Made by a program: the position numbers and the translations under genes. 64,000 bases of DNA. Source: Pycnococcus provasolii (lineage: Eukaryota > Chlorophyta > Pseudoscourfieldiophyceae > Pseudoscourfieldiales > Pycnococcaceae). This document shows, in pieces, positions 18,588 through 27,053 of this stretch. The DNA lies in contig OW568891.1 of NCBI GenBank assembly GCA_938743325.2, forward strand, positions 496,001 to 560,000. The letters run 5' to 3'. A model generated the notes under the pieces. That model saw nothing but the letters and a program-made list of their open reading frames with translations. It did not search any database and was not told where the DNA came from. Within the stretch, counting starts at the first letter, position 1, and every line of letters begins with the position of its first letter.

Positions 18588-20078
18588 ATGTCCCCCACCA
18601 AGGTTTCCGACTCCAACGCGGTCATTATTGACCTCACGGCAGACGACTCCCCTCCTCCTGCTGGTGCTTCTGCTGGTGCTGGTGCTGATCCTGCTGGTGC
18701 TGCTTCTGCTGGTGCTGGTGCTGGTGTTCCTGCTGGTGCTTCTGGTGCTCCTGCTGGTGCTGGTGCTGGTGCTGGTGCATCTGGTGCTGATCCTGCTGGT
18801 GCTGGTGCTCCTCCTCCTCCTCCCTCCTCCTCCGTTTTCCTCCCAGGGAATCATAATAATAATAATTCCCTGCTTCATTCTCTGGCTCTTGAACGTGAGT
18901 CTCGCGCGCGACTTCAAGCGACTTCATTTCACGCTTCTTCATTTGACGCGTTACAGTCGTCTCAATCTCATCCTCTGAGTCACGATCTCTCAGTCTCGGA
19001 GAAGAAACATAAACGACCTCAGCAAAGTGATACTGCCGCCGCTGCGGCTGCTTTTTTGTCGTCGTCCCCCTTGGCGAAGAAAATCAAGCCGTCATCTGCT
19101 ACCACCGAAACAACATCTGGCAAACACGCATTTTCGACAAACATGCCAGCTGCTGCTTCAGGCGTCCCGCGTGCCGTCATCACGACGGCAAGAACGCACC
19201 AACTCGCAGCAAAATCTCGTCTGAAAGTTCTGTCCTACAACGTGTGGTTCGACCCGAACAGTTTGCCGACGCGCATGAAGGCGCTTGGCGAGCTCATCAA
19301 CCAACATAAACCGCACGTGATATGCATGCAGGAAATGACATTGGAGGCGTACGGAGTCTTCCAGCGGTCGGCGTGGTGGAGCGACTACGTCGGAAGCTTT
19401 CAAGCGCTAACCGCCGGCCAGCCGTACAAGTCGTACTCAGAGGAACTCTTCGTGCTACGCAGCGCGGCTTCCTCGGACTTGCGCTTTGACAGAGTCCCCT
19501 TCCCGCGATCAATCATGGGAAGAGAGCACGTCACGGCGGAATTCACGCTCATGAATACGACGACAAACGTTTTAGCCTCAACGAGTCACCTCGAGTCACC
19601 AACACCGCCTCGCGGATTTCACGTCGAAGAAAGGCAAAACCAGCTCAAACAAGCCCTACAAACCATGGAGCAGCGTGCTGCCAAGAAAAGCACGTCTGTC
19701 GCATTCTTTGCCGGCGACATGAACTGGACAGAGACGCGAGGCAAGGCGAACGACAACGGCGACGGCGCGGTGAGCTTTCCAAACAACAAGTGGTCTGACG
19801 CGTGGCTGACGTGCCATCCAAATGATAAGGGATACACATACGACGCGTCGACGAACCCGGCATTGAAGGGATACCTGAAGGGCAGGCTCGACCGGTGCTT
19901 CGTGCGCCTGCCCGCAGAATGGAACGTTGCTGACGCGTCTCTCGTTGGGCGCGAAGTTGTCCCAGGAGCCATGCGCCCATTTATGCCACGTGGCGCTGGC
20001 GCTGGCACGTTGGCAGAGCCACTTCCCATGTGCATTAGCGACCACTACGGTCTACTCGTGACCTTGGAGGAGAAGTAA
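18588..20078 (+). CDS. TDP2: Tyrosyl-DNA phosphodiesterase 2-like (EEP superfamily)
   Basis: The 496-residue protein has a C-terminal endonuclease/exonuclease/phosphatase domain with the TDP2 signatures. LKVLSYNVWFD (metal-site Asn) is near residue 213 and ICMQEMT (Glu) near 245. FAGDMNWTE (catalytic Asp with Asn) is near 373, and CISDHYGLL (catalytic His) near 482. TDP2 removes topoisomerase II peptide adducts from 5' DNA ends. The N-terminus carries a SUMO-interacting-like motif, AVIIDLTADD, at residues 10-19. It is followed by a Gly-Ala-rich repeat (residues 23-80) made from gctggt-type DNA repeats. Nuclear action is expected. The intronless gene is convergent with the mitochondrial carrier, 74 bp apart. 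Confidence 0.85.
   Translation: MSPTKVSDSNAVIIDLTADDSPPPAGASAGAGADPAGAASAGAGAGVPAGASGAPAGAGAGAGASGADPAGAGAPPPPPSSSVFLPGNHNNNNSLLHSLALERESRARLQATSFHASSFDALQSSQSHPLSHDLSVSEKKHKRPQQSDTAAAAAAFLSSSPLAKKIKPSSATTETTSGKHAFSTNMPAAASGVPRAVITTARTHQLAAKSRLKVLSYNVWFDPNSLPTRMKALGELINQHKPHVICMQEMTLEAYGVFQRSAWWSDYVGSFQALTAGQPYKSYSEELFVLRSAASSDLRFDRVPFPRSIMGREHVTAEFTLMNTTTNVLASTSHLESPTPPRGFHVEERQNQLKQALQTMEQRAAKKSTSVAFFAGDMNWTETRGKANDNGDGAVSFPNNKWSDAWLTCHPNDKGYTYDASTNPALKGYLKGRLDRCFVRLPAEWNVADASLVGREVVPGAMRPFMPRGAGAGTLAEPLPMCISDHYGLLVTLEEK
18655..18822 (+). repeat. Coding gctggtgct microsatellite in TDP2-like gene
   Basis: About 165 bp of in-frame GCT/GGT/GAT repeats encode an Ala-Gly stretch with interspersed Asp-Pro (residues 23-80). 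It is likely polymorphic and disordered. Confidence 0.85.
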
Positions 20079-20152
20079 GTAGACTACATACAGCTAGCTC
20101 CTTTCGTGTAAAACCAAATTCCATAATTATATAATTATGCACACTACAATTT

Positions 20153-22036
20153 TCAGTCCATGGCGGCGCGAAGCACCTCGTACGTCCCGAAAGACAGCAG
20201 AGCCATGGGCAAAACCTTCACAGAAGCAGTGCCCCAGCCGGAATACAGTCCCGCAAATGACGCGAGAGCTGCCCGCGGGCCAGCTGCCGCCACACCGCTA
20301 GCTGCCGCACCAAGTGCCGCCCTCCTTCCAAGGGTTTCCAACGGATACGACGAAGACTGTCCTAGCAACGCAGCAGCAATGCCGCACATGATACCTTCCC
20401 ACGCCGCGAGTTTTACGTCCGTGGCATCCGCGGCGGTCGCCGCTGCATTTCCGGAGCGCTGCCGAGCAATGCGCGTGCGCTTCGAAATGAGCATGTTGCG
20501 CTTGAACAGGTCAAACGATCCGTACGTGATACCCGCCTCCGGAACGATGCCTAAGAGCGTAGGTCTCAGGCCGCGGTACATGCCAGCGACGCCATGTTGC
20601 TTGGCAATGTTGCGAAGCACGTCGACAACGCCGCGCACGCCGCCACGGCTCACCTCCGTTCTCGTGATGAGGCGCGTACGTGCGAGCTCGAGAGGGTACA
20701 GCAGCAGCGTGGAGGTGAGACCAGCCGCGGCACCTGCGGAGATTGCCTGAGCGGATGTGACGTCCTCGTTGCCACACACGCGCATCAGCAGACGCTTGTA
20801 CATTTCGTAGGAGAAGAAGTCGATTCCCTTGGTGGGTGCGAAGCGCATCACCGTGGCGACATTTCCACTCCAAAGTCCTTTCACACCCTCGTCACGGACG
20901 ATGTGCTGCATGAGTCGCACCGCTCGTTCGCCGCCGTTAAGCGCGACGGTTTTTGTCGCGACGGCAACGCCGCCTCCACCTCCGCCTCCGCCTCCGACGG
21001 CAGCGCTACCTGCATGTGCAGTCAAATGCGTCGGCACTTGTCCCGTGGCAAGTCGGATGCGTACGGTTTCGAGCGGCGCCGTGACTGTTCGGCTGAACGC
21101 CCCCGCGGTTGTTCCTGCGATGAGGTGACTGATCGGGTTGCCTTGGCTGGCAACTTTCTTCTGCTCTGCCGCTATCGTCGCTTCTCTCTTCTTCTTTACA
21201 CGCCACCTCCAGTGCTTGGCTGCGACAGCAGCCTTGAATGCCGTGTCGACGTCTCTCGCGTCGCGAGGTGGGCACGTGAAGCACGTTCCTGTGTCTATGC
21301 ACGCTCCCGTGGTTGGGTCTGCCCAGTACTTCCACTGGCACGCGTTCAGCGGCACGTGGCTGACAAAGTCTCTAAACTCTTCGTATCCGATGGTGTTGTC
21401 GGACCTCCTGCTAACTCGCGTGAGCATTGCTTTCGTGTCGAACTGTTCGCAGCTTTTTGGCACACGCACTTTCGTGAGCGGCGCCTCGTTGGTGATTTCC
21501 GGCGGACACGCGGTTGGTGGACACGCGCCTTGGATTTTTTGCGTAGGTGCGCACGCCGTCGCGTTGGTAACTGGCCTTAGGAAGCATATTCCGTTTTTCT
21601 GTATGTGCTCCGTGAGTTGGTTCGTTTTGATTCGTCCCGCTCCGGTTCCTGTTGGGTCGAGCTTGAGAAACTCCTCGAAGACGGACGCCTCTCTCTTGGA
21701 AGCGTACTTGCAGAACGCGGACCTCGTGATTCCCTTTTCAGAGTTTTTCGACGCCCTTGGCTCAGTATCCCCAAGTGCGTTGAAGAGCTGGTCGACGTAC
21801 GTGAGTGGGATATCTTTCCTCCGACAGTAGTTGTTCAGTTCCTTGCGCGTGAGGAATCCGTCTTTGTTGGTATCAATTTCGTCGAACGTGGGGCAACCCG
21901 GATACACCAGAGGTTCGCGAGCCGACCTAGAGAACAAATGACGAGATGATGATGAGGAGGAGGAGGAGGAGGACGGACGCAGTAACGCGATAGCAGTCGA
22001 GTACTGTGACTGTTGTGACTGGGATGGCGCCGCCAT
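20153..22036 (-). CDS. Mitochondrial carrier with EF-hands and a Cys-rich insert
   Basis: From the ATG at 22036 the protein has 627 residues. A Ser-rich presequence-like N-terminus is followed by a canonical EF-hand loop (DTNKDGFLTRKE, about residue 57) and a weaker helical pair up to about 140. Residues about 145-250 are an unusual Cys/Pro-rich segment (ACPPTACPPE; CQWKYWADPTTGACIDTGTC). Three Solcar repeats follow with the signatures APLETVRIRL (about 310), YPLELARTRL (about 440) and YPLETLGRRA (about 560). EF-hand carriers of this class (SCaMC/APC type) exchange ATP-Mg for phosphate across the inner mitochondrial membrane in a Ca-dependent way. That substrate is inferred from the EF-hand plus Solcar order. 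A Gly run sits in a loop of repeat 1 (near 348). No intron. Confidence 0.85.
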   Translation of the reverse strand: MAAPSQSQQSQYSTAIALLRPSSSSSSSSSSRHLFSRSAREPLVYPGCPTFDEIDTNKDGFLTRKELNNYCRRKDIPLTYVDQLFNALGDTEPRASKNSEKGITRSAFCKYASKREASVFEEFLKLDPTGTGAGRIKTNQLTEHIQKNGICFLRPVTNATACAPTQKIQGACPPTACPPEITNEAPLTKVRVPKSCEQFDTKAMLTRVSRRSDNTIGYEEFRDFVSHVPLNACQWKYWADPTTGACIDTGTCFTCPPRDARDVDTAFKAAVAAKHWRWRVKKKREATIAAEQKKVASQGNPISHLIAGTTAGAFSRTVTAPLETVRIRLATGQVPTHLTAHAGSAAVGGGGGGGGGVAVATKTVALNGGERAVRLMQHIVRDEGVKGLWSGNVATVMRFAPTKGIDFFSYEMYKRLLMRVCGNEDVTSAQAISAGAAAGLTSTLLLYPLELARTRLITRTEVSRGGVRGVVDVLRNIAKQHGVAGMYRGLRPTLLGIVPEAGITYGSFDLFKRNMLISKRTRIARQRSGNAAATAADATDVKLAAWEGIMCGIAAALLGQSSSYPLETLGRRAALGAAASGVAAAGPRAALASFAGLYSGWGTASVKVLPMALLSFGTYEVLRAAMD

Positions 22037-22139
22037 GGCTGACAGACACAAGCAAGTTTTTTGTGATTTGTGATGTGGGAATATTCTCAGGCGTTACCAT
22101 TTCTTGCTTGGTGGGGCCCATGGGTCTCGCGAGCAGGTG

Positions 22140-22260
22140 GTCTCGAGAGGAGTTAGGGGTTAGGAAAGCAGTTAGTTAGGGGTTAGTTTCTACATCGGTT
22201 GTTCCGCGAGGCGCGAGGAGGGCGAAAGCAGTTAGGGGTTAAGGTTAGTTTCTACATCAC
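22140..22260. repeat. Duplicated ttagggg-containing segment
   Basis: Two imperfect copies of gaaagcagttaggggtta...ttagtttctacatc (about 22165-22196 and 22224-22258) lie in the divergent promoter between the carrier and NDUFA9. They contain TTAGGGG telomere-like units. Confidence 0.7.
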
Positions 22261-22406
22261 ATCAATACATCCTGGATTCTCAACCCCGAATCTCATTTCC
22301 TCTCTTTTTTTTTTAATTATGGAAACCCCTGGAAACTCCATCCACGGGGTTGAAAGGTTTTTGTTGAGCGATTCATTTCCGGAAACCCTTCCTGGTGGTT
22401 TTCATC

Positions 22407-23801
22407 ATGGCGCGTTTCCGCGGCGGCATGGCATATACGCTCGGCATGGTTCGCGCATTCAGCAGCGCATCTTTCTCGTCATCTTTCTCGTCCTTGGCCG
22501 TAGCCACCGAGGGTGTTGCCAAAGGAGGAGGATTCAGGTCAAGTGTACGTCTTTTTCGTCTTTGCTTTTGCTTTTGCTTTTGTTTCCTGATTTTTTCTTG
22601 CTTGACTTTCTTCCTTTTCATTCTTCTCACTTCTCGCTCTTCCCACGCTTCCCTACTTGGCTTTTGTTTGGTTTGACAGGTGTCCGGAGTGCAGGCTGTA
22701 ATCTTTGGCTCCACGGGGTTCCTCGGACGATACGTCGTCAACGCCGTCGCACGAGGGGGAACGCGCGTCATACTCCCGAACCGAGCCGATGACCAGGAAT
22801 TCATGCACATGAAAGTCATGGGCGACCTTGGACAAATCGTCGGGTTTGGAAACAACTCCACGCCGCACATCCTGCGCGACGAAGCGCTGCTGGGAAAGGC
22901 GCTCGAGGGGGTGGACGTCGTCATCAACTTAGCCGCCCGCGAGTACGAAACGCCAAACTACAAGTTTGGAGAAATCAACGTCGACATTCCCAAGCGACTC
23001 GCGCGTCTCGCGAAAGCCGCGGGCGCGACGAAGTTCGTGCAGACGTCGTGCGTGGGTGCAGCCTCGGACGCGCCGAACGCGTACCTGCGAAGCAAGTTCG
23101 ACGGCGAGGATGCCGTGCGAAGCGAGTTTGACGACGCGTCCATCGTGCGCCTCGCGACGCTCGTCGGTGCGGAGGACAGGAGCACGCGCGACGTCGCGAC
23201 GTGGGTGCTCAAGTCGCCGTTCACGCCGCTCTGGGACGGAGGGGACACGCGTTTCAGGCCTCTGCACGTCGCGGATGCCGCGGCGGGCATTAACATCGTC
23301 GCCAAGTCAGACGACCACGCGGGAAAGACGCTGACGTTCGTCGGGCCGAAGGTTTTCACGAAGAAGGAGTTTGCGGACATGGTTGTCAAGGAGGTTCGTG
23401 AGCCAGATAACACGCTGCCTCTTCCGCTCACGCTAGGCCTGGCGATGGCGAGAGCAAAGGAAGTGGTGACAAACCGCCTTCCGTTCCAGCCGCCGGCGTG
23501 GGCACTCGACCCGAACATGACGAGTGACGCACTTCTTGCGCTTTCTGACGGCTGCCACTACGACCCTACGGATGCGGAGCTTGCTGGCGCGGATCTCAAG
23601 AGCGTGGGCATTGAGCCGAGGGACATCTCGAAGGGCCTGAGCCTCGAGCACCTGCGCGCGTACCGCTACGAGGGCATCGACTACGGGTCGACGGCGACGG
23701 ACGCCGGCCAGAGCGTATCCCTGTACAAGAGGCACGCGACGCAGGCTGACGGTTGGCAGGAGATGGACGTGGACGCGAAGGTGCGCAAGGACATCCGGTA
23801 A
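22407..23801 (+). CDS. NDUFA9: Complex I subunit NDUFA9 (39 kDa) homologue
   Basis: I read join(22407..22544, 22680..23801), 419 residues. Exon 1 encodes a basic, Ser-rich mitochondrial presequence (MARFRGGMAYTLGMVRAFSS). The 135-bp intron starts GTACGT and ends TTTGACAG, in phase 0. Exon 2 opens directly with the atypical-SDR nucleotide-binding motif GSTGFLGRYVV. It goes on with GDLGQIVGFG, VVINLAAREYETPNY and VQTSCVGAASDAPNAYLRSKFDGE, a pattern diagnostic for NDUFA9. This accessory subunit binds NADPH on the matrix arm of complex I; it is not a free dehydrogenase. The intron junction separates the targeting peptide from the mature domain. Confidence 0.92.
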
Positions 23802-24125
23802 CTTAGCAGTGCAGTCTCAAGTTACTACAGTACATACATAGACTATATGTTTTGGGACTGTAAGTAAGTGAGGACAAAATGCATCGCATCGTAATCATCG
23901 TAAATAAATATCTGCCACTATGCATAGACTACGGATAGGTTGGTTGTCAAGCTGGCTTCTCCTTCTCCTTCGGGGTTCTATCTATTATTCGGGGTTTGGT
24001 TCTTGGATTCTTGGTTTTCGCGCCCTCCTTGTTTCCGGTTCCTTCCTGTTCCTGTTCCGCTTTTGTGCTTTTACAAGTGTCATCCGCTTACATAAATCTC
24101 CCGTCTCTCTTTGTCTCCGCTTATC
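23802..24125. other. Tandem intergenic region NDUFA9/PMS2
   Basis: This 324-bp spacer has an AT-rich 3' flank (23810-23930) and then pyrimidine-rich sequence before the PMS2 start. No gene or repeat is seen. Confidence 0.5.
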
Positions 24126-25889
24126 ATGCCCGCCGCTCCAATCGCCTTGCTGCCCCACGGGGTGGCACACCGCCTGTGCGCCGGCCAGGTGCTTTTAGAT
24201 CTTGCACAGACCGTGAAGGAGCTGATGGAGAACTCCTTGGACGCGTCTGCCAACATAATCGAAGTGCGTCTCTCCTCTAGTGGTCTCGCCAGTATCGATG
24301 TTCTCGACAACGGGTCCGGCGTTCCTCCTCAGTATCACGCTTCCCTCGCTCTCAGACACGCGACGTCGAAGCTTTCTTGTTTTGAAGACCTCGCATCCGT
24401 GAATTCGTACGGGTTTCGAGGGGAGGCGCTCAGCTCACTCGCGTCTCTCGCGGGAGAACCGCTGCGCATTGTCACGAAAAGCGCAGCGGACCCCTCGGAA
24501 GACGCGCACGAACTCACATTCAACCACCAAGGCGTGCTGACGTCCACCGCAAAAGCCGCGCGAGGTGTCGGAACCACCGTCAGCTGCACCAACATGTTCG
24601 CGAAGCTGCCCGTCAGGAGAAAGGAGTTTGAACGAAACGCAAAAAAGGAGCTGGCAAAGTGCGTGGCGACGCTGCAGGCGTACGCGCTCGTCGCTGCCGG
24701 TGTGCGCATCACGCTCACCAATAACAACTCGTCTCTGCTCGCCTGCTCGGGAAAGGGCGACGTGAGAGACAGGTACACCGAGATTTTTGGCGCACCTGCA
24801 GCCATGGCGCTCTGTGCCCTACCCGACGGCATTACCGCCTGCGATGGCGCAGTCACCATCAAGGGGCTCGTATCCCGCTGCGACGTGCTGAGCAACGGGC
24901 GCGGGCAGGCGAACGGGCTTAGCAGGCGCGGATCTCCCGACAGGCAGTTCTACTACGTCAACGGGAGGCCCGTTGACCTTCCTCGCGTCGCACGCATGGT
25001 GAACGAGACATTTCGCGCCAACGCGGGTCCTGGCAGCACCGGCTACCCGTGCGTTGCGATTGAAATCACGTGCGAGCCGGAGAAGTTCGACGTCAACCTT
25101 GCCCCCGACAAGCGCAAAATCATGCTACATTTTGAGGATGCACTCGTCATTACCCTACGTGGCGCGCTGGAGAGTGTGTACGGCGCCCAGAAGGCGACAT
25201 TCGAGCGAGGGCGTGGGAGCAACACGTCAGTATTAAGTCAACGACAGGCATTTGTGTCGACATTTGCGGGCTTCTCTGCCACGCAGCCGGCATCCAAGAC
25301 ACGTGCTGCAGCGGCAAGCAAGGGTGCATTTGCGGGCTTCTCTGCCACGCAGCCGGCATCCAAGACACTTGCTGCAGCAACAGCCAGTGAACCTCCACCG
25401 GCAAGCCAGGGCGCATTTGCGGGCTTCTCCGCCACGCAGCCGGCATCCGCAGCAGCCAGTGAACCTCCATCGGCAAGCCAGGGCGCATTTGCGGGCTTCT
25501 CTGCCACGCAGCCGGCATCCATGACACGTGCTGCAGCAACAGCTAGTGAACCTCCACCGGCAAGCCAGGGCGCATTTGCGGGCTTCTCTGCCACGCAGCC
25601 GGCATCCAAGACACGTGCTGCAGCAACAGCCAGTGAACCTCCATCGGCAAGCCAGGGCGTATTCGCAGGCTTCTCTGCCACGCAGCCGGCATCCAAGAAG
25701 CGTGCTGCAGCAACAGCCAGTGAACCTCCATCGGCAAGCCAGGGCGTATTCGCAGGCTTCTCTGCCACGCAGCCGGGTGCAAAGAAGATGAGAATGGAGG
25801 AGGAGGAGGAGGAGGAGGAGGACGAAGAAGAAGAAAGGGAGGAGGAGCTCGCGCCGGATGAGATGAGAATGGAGGAGGACGAAGAAGTA

Positions 25890-25921
<32 letters not shown>

Positions 25922-26816
25922 CGAAGAAGAAGGGGAGGAGGAGGAGGAGGAGGAGGAGCTCGCGCCGGATGAGATGGAGGAGGATGATGAAGCTGAGGAT
26001 GCGATGGTGATCAGCTTGGATCAGCTTCCACCGCAAGGTACCGTGAAAGGCTCTGTGAGCCTGCCAGCTGAGCAAATCGGACAACCCATTGCCCTGGGCG
26101 ATGCAGGCGATGGCGACGCGCATACAGTGCATACGGCGGCAGACGAGCAGGAGGAGGAAACGCTCCGGCTGTCCTTCAGCAAGCAAGACTTTGGCACGCG
26201 AATGCGTGTGATTGGACAATTCAATCTCGGCTTCATTCTTGCCGTGCACACTGAAACGGATGATATCTTCATCCTTGACCAACATGCTTCAGATGAGATT
26301 TTCAACTTCGAAAGGCTGTTTCGCGAGGTTCAGATTCACAAGCAGAGGCTAATACAGCCGATTGCGCTTGAGGTCACACCGGACGAGCGCCATCTGCTGG
26401 AGGAGCACGTCGAAGTGTTTCGGTGGAATGGGTTTGAGGTGGACGCAGCGAGCCTTGCTGGCGAAGGCAACGTTCTCATCACGAGCGTGCCCTTCTCTCG
26501 TGTGACCACGTTCGGAAAGGACGATGCCTTGGAGCTTCTCTCATTGCTCGAGCACGGCGCGCCCGTTCTCACGCAGCAACAGATGACGCAGGCATCGCAG
26601 GCACTGGCGCCGTCCGCCAGCGCTGTGCCGCGGCCGAGCAAGGTGCGCGCGATGTTCGCGTCGCGTGCCTGCCGCAGCTCAATCATGATTGGAAAGTGCC
26701 TAAATGACACGGAGATGCGACGCGTCGTCGCGAATCTTGCCGGACTGCACGCGCCATGGAACTGTCCTCACGGAAGACCGACGATGAGGCACCTGTGCAA
26801 ACTGTATCAAAACTAA
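24126..26816 (+). CDS. PMS2: DNA mismatch repair endonuclease PMS2 (MutL family)
   Basis: MutL-type GHKL ATPase. From the ATG at 24126 the protein has about 896 residues. The N-terminal ATPase has QTVKELMENSLDA (catalytic Glu and Asn) near residue 30, VLDNGSGVP and YGFRGEALSSLASL. The C-terminal domain carries the nuclease motif DQHASDEIFNFERL (about 717), which matches DQHA(X)2E(X)4E. CRSSIMIGKCLN and CPHGRPTMRHL near the end bind Zn. It therefore resembles the nicking PMS2 subunit that pairs with MLH1. The linker is unusual: seven copies of a ~29-residue unit, FAGFSATQPAS...ASQG, at about 379-552, and then an acidic run of Glu and Asp up to about 625. The TQ and SQ dipeptides in each unit form a strong SQ/TQ cluster. 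No intron. Confidence 0.95.
25255..25780 (+). repeat. In-frame 87-bp tandem repeat in PMS2 linker
   Basis: Seven units of about 87 bp, one of them shortened to 72 bp, are very similar at DNA level (core gcgggcttctctgccacgca). They encode FAGFSATQPAS plus a variable KTRAAATASEPPSASQG part. High nucleotide identity indicates recent expansion or homogenisation. The reverse strand is also open, which is a by-product. Confidence 0.95.
25795..25990 (+). repeat. Coding GAG/GAA purine tract
   Basis: About 190 bp of gaggaggag and gaagaa repeats, containing a ~30-bp duplicated unit (ctcgcgccggatgagatg occurs twice), encode the acidic PMS2 linker. Confidence 0.9.
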
Positions 26817-26818
26817 TA

Positions 26819-26888
26819 GCTGAGATGTCTCATTCAGTAACGAAGTGTACTTTACTCTATCCAGCAGCGGTTGCCCATTCACACCATC
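26819..26888 (+). repeat. Copy A of a gene-3'-end-associated repeat
   Basis: This ~70-bp block starts 2 bp after the PMS2 stop codon (gctgagat..ctcattcagtaa, then ctatccagc and cccattcacaccat). Near-identical blocks lie after the Rab23 stop (copy B) and after the giant gene's stop (copy C), each in the same orientation as the gene. Read on the other strand it is open and encodes DGVNGQPLLDRVKYTSLLNE. Confidence 0.8.
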
Positions 26889-27053
26889 AAGTTGGAAATC
26901 TCGCCCGAGGGTACCCCAAACCCCAATATGGCTGCATGGAGGAGGTGTCACATTTCTCAGACTTGTCGTCGCAGGCGTTCTTTTAGAGCAACTACATATG
27001 GCATATACATCAGGTGCGCCAGGCCGCCCGCCAGAAGCCCAGCTCTTCACTCA

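Noticed and set aside
20594-21580. 328-codon plus-strand ORF over the mitochondrial carrier
   Set aside because: Shadow frame; the opposite strand has EF-hand and three Solcar signatures.
25255-25780. CRISPR-like array
   Set aside because: The regular repeats are in frame within PMS2, have no unique spacers, and the genome is eukaryotic.
25150-26285. Long antisense ORFs opposite the PMS2 repeats (up to 350 codons)
   Set aside because: They are reverse translations of the 87-bp and GAG repeats (Cys/Arg and Leu runs) and lie inside a firmly identified gene.
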